The notes: generated by a model from the sequence alone, not told the origin. A stretch of DNA of 64,000 nt from Neobacillus sp. SuZ13 (GCF_030123365.1 NZ_CP126107.1:5107501-5171500); one strand, 5' to 3'; positions 44,449 to 54,391 are shown, counted from the stretch's first letter. Numbers and translations are program-made.

Positions 44449-45732
44449 TTACATGCTTACACTAAGATCGGTAATATATTTACTAGCGACATATCCAACT
44501 CTTCCACCGATATCAACAACATAGTAATCTTTATCCCTTTTGAAAAAATAGTAATCTTGATTTTTATTAATATAGGCAATGACCTTACCTGAAGTGGTTT
44601 TGTCGACCACAGGTGTTTTTGCCTTCATTTTAATAATGCCAATTTGGGGAAGATTTGTAGCCCAGCCGCTTACCGTTGCTTTCTTTAAGGAAACCACCGA
44701 TTTCTTTTCGATATAACCGGTTCCTTTCCCAAATTTGACGCCAAACCAAGTACCCTTACTTGAGATAATTTTCAGAGTTTGGTATTTTTTCAATGTTCCA
44801 ATCGCAAATGCTTTGCTGCTATTTTGATAGATAGTTACATCTGCTTTACTCTTAAAATATGGAGCGGAAGCCTTCGCTTTATGATGCTTATTAACGATAG
44901 CTGCTAACCCAGCAATGACCTTTTGTGACTTCTCATAGGAAATACCTCTTGTCATAATCGCTAATACGTAAGGGTTTTTGTCATACACAATCGCTGCATC
45001 GTTATAGATTCGATCCATTGGAATCATCCCTACCTTGTGGGCAACAGCTGTGCCCTTAATCCCACGCGGTATCGTTGTATTATAGACGGTCTTTTTCAAA
45101 TAGCCGACAAGTTCTTTTCCTAGCGGGCTTTTATTCGAGAATAGATAGAGCCTTTTCGCATAAATCGTTAAATCTTTTGCCGAAGTTAAATTTTGCCCAT
45201 TCGGATAGGCATACTTGCCGCCCACGCTTTTCATATATTTAATAAAATTTTGTTGTCCGACTCGTTCCTTTAACATGATAAAGGCAATATTATCACTATA
45301 AATCATCACTTTTTTAACCAAATCTCGAATCGTGTAGGACGTTCCAACCTTATCTTTTTGAATGACGCCACTGCCGCCATAGTAATGATAGCTCTTGTAT
45401 TTCAACTTCTGATTTAAATTGATCTTGCCTTTAGCTGCTTGCTCCATAATATAGAGTGCAAGCGGCAGTTTAATCGTACTTGCCGCACGGCTAGAGGTCT
45501 TCCCTTTAATTTGAAACGTTTCCCCTGTAACCAAATCCTGATACTGGAGCATAACCAGACCGCCAGATTTTTTTATGTACTTGTTTAGTTCAACCGATAC
45601 CTTCTTAGTAAAATCCTGATGCGCTGTTAATTCAGCTGCACTAGCCTGTGGGCTCGGTATAATCATGGAAAATACGAAAATAGCAATAATTATTCCTATT
45701 AAAAAACGTCCTGCCTTCAACTCTTTCCCCAT
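44449..45732 (-). CDS. Secreted serine hydrolase (class A beta-lactamase fold) with two SH3 domains
   Basis: The 427-residue protein has a signal peptide (about 1-33), a penicillin-recognising domain at about 40-285 and two SH3-like domains (about 293-355 and 360-425). Active-site motifs are S85-T-I-K (S-x-x-K), S146-D-N and K233-V-G in the place of the usual K-T-G. I see no E-x-x-L-N deacylation motif of true class A beta-lactamases, so it more likely acts on peptidoglycan peptides or a related substrate than on drugs. The ATG at 45732 has no spaced ribosome binding site; a TTG four codons later has GGGGAAAGAG before it and may be the true start. A perfect inverted repeat lies 71 bp upstream. 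Confidence 0.8.
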   Translation of the reverse strand: MGKELKAGRFLIGIIIAIFVFSMIIPSPQASAAELTAHQDFTKKVSVELNKYIKKSGGLVMLQYQDLVTGETFQIKGKTSSRAASTIKLPLALYIMEQAAKGKINLNQKLKYKSYHYYGGSGVIQKDKVGTSYTIRDLVKKVMIYSDNIAFIMLKERVGQQNFIKYMKSVGGKYAYPNGQNLTSAKDLTIYAKRLYLFSNKSPLGKELVGYLKKTVYNTTIPRGIKGTAVAHKVGMIPMDRIYNDAAIVYDKNPYVLAIMTRGISYEKSQKVIAGLAAIVNKHHKAKASAPYFKSKADVTIYQNSSKAFAIGTLKKYQTLKIISSKGTWFGVKFGKGTGYIEKKSVVSLKKATVSGWATNLPQIGIIKMKAKTPVVDKTTSGKVIAYINKNQDYYFFKRDKDYYVVDIGGRVGYVASKYITDLSVSM

Positions 45733-45802
45733 CCTTCACAAAATTCTAACAATATACTAATTTTAACAAGAATATCCATTTTTTATATACCTTTTAAAAA
45801 AA

Positions 45803-45831
45803 TGATTTTCATATTAAATTAATGAAAATCA
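45803..45831. promoter_or_regulatory. Perfect inverted repeat, possible operator
   Basis: TGATTTTCAT (45803-45812) and ATGAAAATCA (45822-45831) are perfect 10-bp arms around nine A/T bases, 71 bp upstream of the serine hydrolase gene. It lacks a T tract, so an operator is more likely than a terminator. Confidence 0.4.
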
Positions 45832-45851
45832 AGTGGTTAGCATAAAAATGC

Positions 45852-45881
45852 ACACGTAATTCATCTTCATGAAATACGTGT
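45852..45881 (-). terminator. Terminator of the PPC/triple-tyrosine gene
   Basis: ACACGTA and TACGTGT with an inner TTCAT/ATGAA pairing form the stem; TTTTTATG follows on the minus strand. Confidence 0.75.
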
Positions 45882-45889
45882 ACATTGGT

Positions 45890-47785
45890 CTATTTAGTTA
45901 AATATGTCGAATAACTTAGACCATCAAATGTATAATAAACCTTCCAATACGTATAGTAGCCGAAAGAGGTAATAGGTTTTTTCGGGTAGAAATAGTAAGT
46001 TTGCCACGACTGTCCAGTGGTAATCCAGTCCTTCGGAGAATACGAGTAAATGACTTTGCCATTATTAATTTGCTGTACTTTAGTTACTTTTAGATTGCTA
46101 TATCCACGGTTGTTTACATATAGATAGCCATTGTTATAGTAAATATTATAATTGGCCGAGAAATAATAGCTTGGCTGCTCACGAATATCTAAGGAAAGTT
46201 TTTTTGTTTTGACTTTTTTGGTGCCCTTTTGCCGTACATCTACAGCCACTTTGTAATCCCCATCATAATAAGGCGCCCAATATAATGATTTATTGCTGGA
46301 GTAATCCTGGACCGTGTACCAGTAGCCGTATCGATAGACTCTAAAGCGGTACTCTAAATAAGAACCTTTCGATTTTGCCGTAAAGTAAAAGTATGTTCCT
46401 GCAGCCTGCTTTGTACTAATATCTGATTTTAACGTTGGTGTCGAGAAGTACGATGGCTTAAAAATGGTAAAATTGCCTGTTTTCGTTGCTGTCTTTTTTG
46501 ATAATTTGCTTCGGACTGTTACCTGTACCTTTGCAGCCCCGGCACTTTTTGGCTTCCAATAGGTGTAGTTTCTGGCTGAATAGTTCTGAATGGTTTTCCA
46601 CTTTTTATTTTGGTAGACACTAAATTTGTATTCAAGGTTAACGCCTTTTCCCGCTGCCGACCATTTAATCGATGTAGAAGTCGGACGAGGAGAGGACATA
46701 TTCGCCTTTAATGAAGTTACATAGACCTTGCCATCGGTAATGTCATAACTTATTTGCTTTGTGACGATTCGGTTTGGATATTGTGACCTGCGAACTTCCA
46801 CTTTCAGGTTATATCTTCCTGAACGTGTTGGTTTCCATGAATAATAGTTTTTTGCGCCGAAAGATTGGACAACCTTTCCATTAACAGAAAATTGATATTG
46901 AAGGCCACTTTTATTGGTCTTCGCCCATAAGTTTATCGTCTTACCACTCAAATAGGGAGATTTAATATTTGGTGCAAACGAAGTAATCGCAAAATCAGGT
47001 TTATAGGCTGTAATTGTATATGATATTTCCTTTACCACTACTGCACTAGGAAATGCGGGATCTCTTACCTCAACTTTTATCTTATATGTACCGGGAGCTG
47101 TTGGTGTCCACTGGTAGGCATTTGAGGTACTGAAAGTTTTGACAATTTTGTTTTGAATAGAATATTGGTATTGAAGCCCCGTTTTACTTGCACTTGTTTG
47201 AAATGTTATCGTTTTTCGTTCGATTTGAGGGGATTGTAGATTAGCAGTCGGACTATCGATAGTGAAATCTGCGTCATATAATACTTCAGGCCAGAGGTAA
47301 TAAGGCTGGCTTCCTATGTAGGAATATTCATCTGCATTTACAGAGATATAATAGATTCCTTTTTCTAATTTTGTATTCAAGTACCTATAATAATAGTCAG
47401 ATTCATCATCATAAAAATAATCACTGCTGGCTACGGTATTACCGTTCACATCATAGATTGTTATAGCATACTCATCATAATAATAGTGGTTATCATAAGA
47501 CTCATCATTGCCTAAAAATGAGTATAACGTAAACTCACCTTTTCTTTGCATTTCTATTTTGTAAAGATCTTTGTCTTCTTCACTTATAGTCCCTTGAACT
47601 TCATCTAGGGAGTGAATGGTCTGATTTACATCCTCAAATGTATCATTTGGTTCCACTTCTGTTACTACTTGGTTGTCCTGTTTCTTAAACCCAGCTTTTA
47701 CATCAGACTTCTCTGCAAAGGCAATGTTTAAAGAAAAGGTAAATGACAGTATTAAAATAATTGAAGTAATAAATATCCTTTTCAA
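45890..47785 (-). CDS. Secreted protein with PPC domain and triple-tyrosine-type repeats
   Basis: The 631-residue protein has a signal peptide (about 1-25), then a pre-peptidase C-terminal-like domain (EVEPNDTFEDVNQTI near 43-57, IYDVNGNTVAS, LEKGIYYISVNAD) at about 40-175. Five Ig-like repeats of about 90 residues follow at about 175-545, each with patterns like GLQYQYSI, YQWTPTAPGTYKIKVEVRD or YWKPKSAGAAKVQVTVRS, resembling triple-tyrosine (Y_Y_Y) domains. A short Tyr-rich C-terminal domain ends the protein. It has no recognisable catalytic residues; a wall-binding or adhesion role is a guess. The start is TTG with GGAAGGA upstream. It has its own terminator. Confidence 0.75.
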   Translation of the reverse strand: MKRIFITSIILILSFTFSLNIAFAEKSDVKAGFKKQDNQVVTEVEPNDTFEDVNQTIHSLDEVQGTISEEDKDLYKIEMQRKGEFTLYSFLGNDESYDNHYYYDEYAITIYDVNGNTVASSDYFYDDESDYYYRYLNTKLEKGIYYISVNADEYSYIGSQPYYLWPEVLYDADFTIDSPTANLQSPQIERKTITFQTSASKTGLQYQYSIQNKIVKTFSTSNAYQWTPTAPGTYKIKVEVRDPAFPSAVVVKEISYTITAYKPDFAITSFAPNIKSPYLSGKTINLWAKTNKSGLQYQFSVNGKVVQSFGAKNYYSWKPTRSGRYNLKVEVRRSQYPNRIVTKQISYDITDGKVYVTSLKANMSSPRPTSTSIKWSAAGKGVNLEYKFSVYQNKKWKTIQNYSARNYTYWKPKSAGAAKVQVTVRSKLSKKTATKTGNFTIFKPSYFSTPTLKSDISTKQAAGTYFYFTAKSKGSYLEYRFRVYRYGYWYTVQDYSSNKSLYWAPYYDGDYKVAVDVRQKGTKKVKTKKLSLDIREQPSYYFSANYNIYYNNGYLYVNNRGYSNLKVTKVQQINNGKVIYSYSPKDWITTGQSWQTYYFYPKKPITSFGYYTYWKVYYTFDGLSYSTYLTK

Positions 47786-47917
47786 TTTCGGTTCCTTCCC
47801 CCTATTGGAATTTTTTATCCAATAAATATTTTACCATATTAAATGGGATATATATCCTATCCTATTAAAATATTTTTCTAGTATTTAGGTACTTTTCTAC
47901 TATTAAATTTCATAAAA

Positions 47918-47948
47918 ATACCCCCGATAAGCTTAAGCTCGGGGGTAT
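47918..47948 (-). terminator. Terminator of the 2017-residue protein gene
   Basis: ATACCCCCGA and TCGGGGGTAT form a perfect 10-bp stem with an 11-base loop that can itself pair (AAGCTT), then TTTTTATG on the minus strand. Confidence 0.88.
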
Positions 47949-47962
47949 CAAATAACTTATTT

Positions 47963-48061
47963 TTATACAGTTACATGCTTCGTTTCCATCACTTTGCTTG
48001 GAAATTGGAAAACGGAAGCTGCCATATTCGCTGAACCTTCGTTAAAGTAAATCGTAAAATC
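47963..48061 (-). pseudogene. In-frame remnant of a C-terminal Ig-like repeat
   Basis: Directly after the TAA of the large gene the same frame stays open for 32 codons, to a second TAA at 47963. The first residues, DFTIYFNEGSANM, match the DVxIxFNEGxAxL strand of the Ig-like repeats in that gene and in the YfkN-like gene. This indicates a premature stop, or a repeat that was truncated and is decaying. Confidence 0.6.
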
Positions 48062-51000
48062 TTAATGGTTCTTAACACCAGTTACGACTGGAGGTGTTCT
48101 ATCGATAGTGAATACAATAGATGTTACATTACCTGCCATATCTGACACTACTAAAGTGTATACTCCTTCTTTAGGAACTACAGTGCCTGATTCCACTGGC
48201 TTACCATTTAATAATCCACCTAACTCATTAAATTTTAGGATAACAGCCTTTTTATAGATGCCATTGTCATTAACACCAATTACCACTGGTGCTGTTTTAT
48301 CAATCATAAAATGAATGGTTGCTTTGTTGCCTGCTTGATCGGTTACTACTAATGTGTAGGTTCCTTCTTCTATTACAACCTTTCCACTTGTGAATTCATT
48401 ACCATTTAATATAGCTGTTCCATTATCAAAGGTAATCGTTACATCATGATTGTAGATGCCATTATCAGATACACCAGTGATTGCTGGAGCCGTTTTATCA
48501 ATCGTGAAATTCACAACGACTTGATTTCCTGCAGCATCTGTTACAACAAATGTATAAGTTCCTTCAGCAGACACCGTAGTTCCGCTTGTAAACTCATTAC
48601 CATTTAATGTTGCCGTCCCATCGTTAAACGTGATAGTTACATCTTGATTGTAAATTCCATCTTCAACTCCACTTACAACTGGAGCGGTTTTATCAATTGT
48701 AAATGTTACCGTTGTTTTGTTGCCAGCTGCATCTGTTACCACTAATGTGTAGCTTCCTTCTTCAGTTACTACAGTTCCATTAGCAAATTCTTGATCATTT
48801 AATGTTGCTGTACCTTCATCAAAAGTAATTGTTACATCTTGATGATAGCTTCCGTTATTCTCTACTCCTGTTACATCAGGACTTGCAGTATCAGTGCCTA
48901 CTAATTCAGTAGTGTTTCTTACACGAATACGTTCACCTTGTGCAAATGCACCTGATAAACCGACTGCTTCTAATGTGTCACCCTTTTTGAGAACAGGTAC
49001 TGAACCGCTCTGATTCACGATGTAACCATCCGTAAATACTAACACTTCGCCAGTTCCATCATTAATGACATAAGAATTTTCGTCATACTTAGATACGACT
49101 TTACCTTTTACCTTAACAAGTAGACCTTGGTTTAAAGCAGATGTTGCTTCCCCAGTTGGTACCAGTTTTGGCTGGACAGGTTCACTAGATCCTAGTTTAA
49201 TAACGTCTTTCGCGAAGCTAGTAAACTCTAACTCTTTGTTATTTTCAAATGTTTTAATATGTCCATAAACACGAACCTTGTCGCCGAGTTTCAATGACCC
49301 ATCTGGTACTTCTAGGAACGCCATAATACCGCCTGTAGCATCTTGAAGATAGAAAGCATCAAAGAAATTACCTGCTGGAGTAGTTACCGTTCCTTCTACT
49401 ACTACATCTGTTTCATCAGCTAATTGACGAACATCAGCTATGTTTGCCACTTTCATTTCACGATGTGCTAACCAGTTTACAGCATTGAACGTAAATTCAT
49501 CGTTACCTTTCGGTTCATACGATTCATCCATTTGTTTGTTGTTAAAAATATTCATTCCTGAAACAATGATACGGCCATTTTCACCAATTTCCTCTGATGC
49601 GATTAATGGAATTTCTGAGCCGCCTGATGTGTCAGAAACTGCATCATAAGTGTATCCACCTTGGATATTTCCTTGGTACGTTGTTTCATTACCTTTTGCT
49701 AAAATTGTCACCTTACCAGTTTCTGTGAGCTTACCATTATTTACACCGGACAAACTTCCACCGCTATAGTAATCAATGAAAGATACTCTGTCGGTAATAT
49801 GGTTGGATACAAGTCCTGGATGTACTCTGACTGCATAAGGGCTAACCGTTGGATCACTCCAGAAGTTACCGCTCTTACTTAAGTCAAATACTCCATCATT
49901 CCCCATACGGATAGCAGAACCGATATTACCTAATAGGTCATTATTAATAGTAGGGTCTGCACTGTTATTGCTCTTTCCTGCCATTAATAAAGATCCGCCG
50001 TTTTTCACGAATTTCGCAACAGCAGCATTTTCTTCAGCAGTTAAGCCAATTCTTGCATTTGTTAGTACTAATACTTTTACATCTGCTAAAACTTCATCTG
50101 TAAGGGCAACTTTATTTTCAGCTACTGTGTAGCCCTCTTTTTGAAGCATAAGCGTAAATGCAGTTAAGTTATTTTTGTATGTTCCACTGTCACTGCTCGT
50201 ATTTTCGTTACCATGGTTGGCATCGATTAATACTTTAATACCTAGTGGTTCTTTAATTTTTACTGGTAATGAATATTTTACATCTCCAAGGTCTAGACCT
50301 TCATTTGATGTTACTACGACAATTAATTGATGGTCCCCTTTGATCGGACTTGCCCATGTTGCTGTTGCAGTTGCAGAGTTCTTCGTTAAAATAGAAGAAA
50401 TATTATTTGTTCCAATGAAATTCTCAGGATTCACTTCATCGTAATAGAAGTCTACCTTTAAGTTTTTCACAACCTCTGTTCCGTTGTTAGCCACAGTTGC
50501 CTTTAATGTTGCTGGGTTGCCGCCAACAATCACATCACCGTCAATATCAATTCCGTTTACTTTTACATCAACAGATTCTTCTTTTGACCAGATTGGTGAA
50601 GAATAAATTCTTTCGCCATCCATTTGCGTAACCTTAACAACAAACCATTGCTGGCCGCCGGAAACTGTATAAGTTGGTGTCCATGTGAAGTCTTTTTCCA
50701 TTGGTGTAATAGAATCAACTACTTGTCCACCGTTCGTAATTAATTCAACTTTAGAAATTCTATCATCTGACTTATAAGTAGTTGGAAGATAGCTATAGTC
50801 TGTACTATTCTTCGCTTCTGCTACTAAGTCACTACCCGATATTTTAAAGTTTAATTTTTTGCTATCAACTGTTGAACCCATATAATAGCCATTTGCTAAA
50901 ACATCTAGCGTGAAGTTTGGATCTTCTTCCATGTATACACGCATATTACGCATCGAATGAAGTAGTGATGCTTCTGAAAGATCATCCGCAACGATTACCG

Positions 51001-54000
51001 TACGAGCGTTTACTTCTCCCCATGTTCCTTCATGGTTATCTTCACCATAAGTAGGGGCAACATGCCAGCCTAAATCTAGTGCTGAGAAGAATTTGTTTTC
51101 AGCATTGGCATAACCATAATGTCCTGATCCGTTACCAACCTCTAACATTGTAAATAATTTGTCTACATCAGAATTGTACGGTTTAAAATTGTTGAAGGCA
51201 TTGGAAGACATATCTGGGTGGTTAAATTGACCCACGATATCATCATATGTCATAACCCATGCATAGTATTGATTCAAGTCTTGGTATTGCTTTCCATTGA
51301 TGTTTCTATCGATAAAGTTTTGAGTTCCAAAGATATTTGAGTGGCCCCAAGTTGTTGAAGTCATTTCAAATGCTGGGAATACTACATATTCACCATTCTT
51401 TGTATATTGAGTTGCTAAGTTTTTCGTTAATTGCCACTGGTCTCCACCAGTACGTTCTTGCATGTTATCACGAACTACCGTATCAGTTCCCAACTTTTCA
51501 GGGTCGATATCGTGTGAGTGATCCGAGAACGCAAACCAATCATAATGATGCGCTTTACCAGCTATTAACGCAGCTTCTGGAGTACCAGCACCATCGTGAG
51601 AGATGTTTGTATGATTGTGTGTTGTACCACGGTAATGATTACCACCAGAGAAACGAGGTACCACTTCAAAGGTCCATTCTTTCACAGCCTCGTTGCCTTT
51701 TACGTCTTTAGCTATCACCTTTACAGTGTGAACGCCAAGTGCAAGTTCTTCTTCAGGTGTGTATTTAACCTGTGTTTTGCTGATTGTTGCAGCAGGAGCT
51801 GTAAGCTCGTTACCATCCAACCACATTTGCACAGACCCTTCTTCAATTCCACTTGGATCGTTAATTAAAGCAGTAATTTCAGGGTGTGGACTTTCCACTC
51901 TCGTTTCATTTTGTGGTTTTTCACCGCTGATTGTCGGAGCATCAGTATCTTCTTTTAATGTTACGGTAAACGGTGCTTCTTTTGTTCCTGCTGATTGAAC
52001 TTGAATACCTGCCTTAGCTTCAATGTAATATTCGAAGCCATCTTGAGGTACATTTGCAGCTTCTAACGTAACTGTATAGCGGCCCTCGCTGCCTTTAGCC
52101 ATTGGTAATGCAGTGTAATCAGTCGTACCAGTAGCTCTGTAATAAGTTGTTACAGATTCTGCACCATCCGCATTGGCTGCAAATTCTACATTTACACCTT
52201 TGTAAACTGATGTTAATGCTGTGTGTGTTATGCCAAGAATTGGCGCGATGTCACTAAGCTCTCGCGGGAAAACTTGGTATCCATTTTGCGGATTAACATT
52301 TGAAGAAAATTGACCTAATACACCTGTAACTGTATAGCTTTTACCAATCACAAGGTCTGTATCAGGTACGATTCCTGTTGGACTCATAACCCTTATCGTT
52401 GTACTTTTATTGTTTGCATCTACGAAAGTTACATTATAGTTTGCACCAGAAGCAGCTACGGCAGAAACTTTACCAGTTACTGTAACCAGCGTTCCTTCAA
52501 GCGGCTCAGCAGTTGCATACGTATTTAAATCAAGGATCGTTAATTGTGTAGGATTTGGTATTGAATTACCTTCACTGATTTTCTTAATGGATACTGGTTC
52601 AAATTCAGCTAAACCATTATACACAATGACTTTTCCTGTCATTCTTAATTTATCACCTTTTAACACATTGTATGGTGTAACTAAGGAAGAATTAAAAACG
52701 TTAATGCCTGCAGTGTCGTCTTGGATAAAGAAGTTTTGCTTTTGTGTTCCAAGAATTTGATTGTCTACTGTTGCAACCCCTTCAACAGTAAAATACTTAT
52801 TTAAGTTGATCGTTTTTCCATTTGCATCAGAAGCACGAACATCTGCAAGCTTTGTCACCACTGATAAATCAGCTTTTGTAACTGCTACAGGCGTACTTTC
52901 TAGCATAATTCCTTTAGCGGAGCTTGTAATTTGTGTTACATAAACGGTATCAGGAGCATCCGCGATCGTTGTTGAAAAATCACCTGCTGTACCTGATTTT
53001 AACTGTTTTAATCTTTCAGATGGATTAGCTGTATCATTTGGATAAATATTAATCGTAGAGTTTGCTACAGCAGCACCTGTATTTCCAGTTAAATTACCTT
53101 GACCATTAATAACGGCATAATTTAATTTTGCACCTGTGATAGATGCACTAGGTGTGGCAATATTCACTTGAATGGCCGCACTTTCATCCATATCCGCTTG
53201 TGTTGCTGCAAAGTATAAAGATGTGAATGTTTTATCCGTCGTGAAGTTTATTGTAAAGGTTCCATCTTCTGCTGCTGTACCTGTAGCAAGAGCAGTTCCT
53301 TTAGTGGCACTTTCATATACTTTAATAACAGAGTTTGCCGCAACCGCATCTGCAGCACCTTTTACTGTTACTTCAGTACCTTGTTGGGTAACTTGAATAT
53401 TAATTCCTTTTGGCTGCAAGCTGGTTACTGGAACCATTGGAGTTTCTGGTGTGCTAGCAGTATTTCTTACAGAAGTAATAGCACCAGTGTAAAAGTCGGC
53501 AGCATTGTCATCAGTATCCCATGCATTCCCTTTACCTGGAGCCGGATCAACGTTCGCATATGGACGACGTTGAACACTTGTTGTATTAGATGGAGCTTTT
53601 GTTGCAGCAGAACCTTCAAATGAAGTTGCTCCGCCCATACCAACGAAATCAACAGTATCCGCTGGTTTTGCACCTGATGCAGCTGTTGTTTTGTCCTTGA
53701 ACAAGGCAATTTTTGCACCACCGCCAGCCATTGTTAATGCACCCGTTGCATCTGGGGTTGGTAGATTTGCACCAGTTGCCCCACCACCTTCAGCAATTAG
53801 GTAGTAGCCATGTGCTTTAATTGTCCCTGCTAATGGTGTAACCTGCCAAGTAGTTCCTGTTGTGGAAGCATATTGAACAGACCATCCGTCAAGAACAACA
53901 TCTTGATTGGTAGGGTTATATAACTCGATAAAATCCTTGTTATATGGTGCCCCTGAGTTACCTCCCCCGCCAAAATATTGAGAGATAACAATATGATCAG

Positions 54001-54115
54001 CCATATCTGCATGTGCTCTAATACTTAGACCACTTGGCAAAAAGGTACTGATCAATAGAAGTGCTGCCATGAACATGCTCGTCCAGCGCTTAAACTCCCT
54101 ATGTTTTGCTTTCAT
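48062..54115 (-). CDS. Giant secreted lamin-tail / OB-fold / CehA-type PHP / Ig-repeat protein
   Basis: The 2017-residue protein has a signal peptide (about 1-36). A lamin tail domain (about 37-190) contains ISQYFGGGGNSGAPYNKDFI and DFIELYNPTNQDVVLDGWSV; Ig-like regions and two OB-fold-like segments (about 415-640) follow. A PHP/CehA-type metallohydrolase domain at about 830-1160 has HNHTNISHDGAGTPEA, FAFSDHSHD, FNHPD and YGEDNHEGTWGE as likely metal ligands. A ThuA/GATase-like Rossmann segment (about 1298-1550; VLIDANHGNENTSSD) and another OB-fold (about 1557-1650) precede four Ig-like repeats (from about 1748) with GxYxxDVTITFxxGTATLN patterns. It is probably a wall-associated phosphoesterase or nuclease-like enzyme; the substrate is unknown. 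GGTGG lies seven bases before the ATG. Its C-terminus looks truncated. Confidence 0.78.
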   Translation of the reverse strand: MKAKHREFKRWTSMFMAALLLISTFLPSGLSIRAHADMADHIVISQYFGGGGNSGAPYNKDFIELYNPTNQDVVLDGWSVQYASTTGTTWQVTPLAGTIKAHGYYLIAEGGGATGANLPTPDATGALTMAGGGAKIALFKDKTTAASGAKPADTVDFVGMGGATSFEGSAATKAPSNTTSVQRRPYANVDPAPGKGNAWDTDDNAADFYTGAITSVRNTASTPETPMVPVTSLQPKGINIQVTQQGTEVTVKGAADAVAANSVIKVYESATKGTALATGTAAEDGTFTINFTTDKTFTSLYFAATQADMDESAAIQVNIATPSASITGAKLNYAVINGQGNLTGNTGAAVANSTINIYPNDTANPSERLKQLKSGTAGDFSTTIADAPDTVYVTQITSSAKGIMLESTPVAVTKADLSVVTKLADVRASDANGKTINLNKYFTVEGVATVDNQILGTQKQNFFIQDDTAGINVFNSSLVTPYNVLKGDKLRMTGKVIVYNGLAEFEPVSIKKISEGNSIPNPTQLTILDLNTYATAEPLEGTLVTVTGKVSAVAASGANYNVTFVDANNKSTTIRVMSPTGIVPDTDLVIGKSYTVTGVLGQFSSNVNPQNGYQVFPRELSDIAPILGITHTALTSVYKGVNVEFAANADGAESVTTYYRATGTTDYTALPMAKGSEGRYTVTLEAANVPQDGFEYYIEAKAGIQVQSAGTKEAPFTVTLKEDTDAPTISGEKPQNETRVESPHPEITALINDPSGIEEGSVQMWLDGNELTAPAATISKTQVKYTPEEELALGVHTVKVIAKDVKGNEAVKEWTFEVVPRFSGGNHYRGTTHNHTNISHDGAGTPEAALIAGKAHHYDWFAFSDHSHDIDPEKLGTDTVVRDNMQERTGGDQWQLTKNLATQYTKNGEYVVFPAFEMTSTTWGHSNIFGTQNFIDRNINGKQYQDLNQYYAWVMTYDDIVGQFNHPDMSSNAFNNFKPYNSDVDKLFTMLEVGNGSGHYGYANAENKFFSALDLGWHVAPTYGEDNHEGTWGEVNARTVIVADDLSEASLLHSMRNMRVYMEEDPNFTLDVLANGYYMGSTVDSKKLNFKISGSDLVAEAKNSTDYSYLPTTYKSDDRISKVELITNGGQVVDSITPMEKDFTWTPTYTVSGGQQWFVVKVTQMDGERIYSSPIWSKEESVDVKVNGIDIDGDVIVGGNPATLKATVANNGTEVVKNLKVDFYYDEVNPENFIGTNNISSILTKNSATATATWASPIKGDHQLIVVVTSNEGLDLGDVKYSLPVKIKEPLGIKVLIDANHGNENTSSDSGTYKNNLTAFTLMLQKEGYTVAENKVALTDEVLADVKVLVLTNARIGLTAEENAAVAKFVKNGGSLLMAGKSNNSADPTINNDLLGNIGSAIRMGNDGVFDLSKSGNFWSDPTVSPYAVRVHPGLVSNHITDRVSFIDYYSGGSLSGVNNGKLTETGKVTILAKGNETTYQGNIQGGYTYDAVSDTSGGSEIPLIASEEIGENGRIIVSGMNIFNNKQMDESYEPKGNDEFTFNAVNWLAHREMKVANIADVRQLADETDVVVEGTVTTPAGNFFDAFYLQDATGGIMAFLEVPDGSLKLGDKVRVYGHIKTFENNKELEFTSFAKDVIKLGSSEPVQPKLVPTGEATSALNQGLLVKVKGKVVSKYDENSYVINDGTGEVLVFTDGYIVNQSGSVPVLKKGDTLEAVGLSGAFAQGERIRVRNTTELVGTDTASPDVTGVENNGSYHQDVTITFDEGTATLNDQEFANGTVVTEEGSYTLVVTDAAGNKTTVTFTIDKTAPVVSGVEDGIYNQDVTITFNDGTATLNGNEFTSGTTVSAEGTYTFVVTDAAGNQVVVNFTIDKTAPAITGVSDNGIYNHDVTITFDNGTAILNGNEFTSGKVVIEEGTYTLVVTDQAGNKATIHFMIDKTAPVVIGVNDNGIYKKAVILKFNELGGLLNGKPVESGTVVPKEGVYTLVVSDMAGNVTSIVFTIDRTPPVVTGVKNH

Positions 54116-54154
54116 CCATCTACCACCCTTTGTAGTAATTTATTTTACCCTAGT

Positions 54155-54168
54155 AAAAAACGCTTACA
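54155..54168 (-). promoter_or_regulatory. Possible cre (CcpA) site upstream of the giant gene
   Basis: The minus strand reads TGTAAGCGTTTTTT, matching 12 of 14 positions of the relaxed cre consensus TGWAANCGNTNWCA, 40 bp before the start. A catabolite-repression role is inference. Confidence 0.3.
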
Positions 54169-54391
54169 TTTCTTTCACACCAAGGGAATATATTACTCTA
54201 TAATTCTATAAAATTTTCAGTACTTTGGATATAGAAATATTTATACAAATTATTTCTAAATAGCCAAAATAATTTTTCAATACTGTATACAAATTCACAT
54301 AAAATGTGATTATATTAAGGAGGTTTTACCTTTATTATTCCTATTGGAAAATTTAGTTATTTTATCGAAAAAATATTCAGGAGGTTCATTC

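Noticed and set aside
44449..45732. Antibiotic resistance beta-lactamase
   Set aside because: The third active-site motif is K-V-G, no class A deacylation Glu motif is seen and SH3 wall-binding domains are attached.
54295..54309. Palindrome TCACAT-AAA-ATGTGA as a CRP/FNR site
   Set aside because: The arm order is the reverse of the TGTGA-N6-TCACA consensus and six bases per arm is weak in AT-rich DNA.
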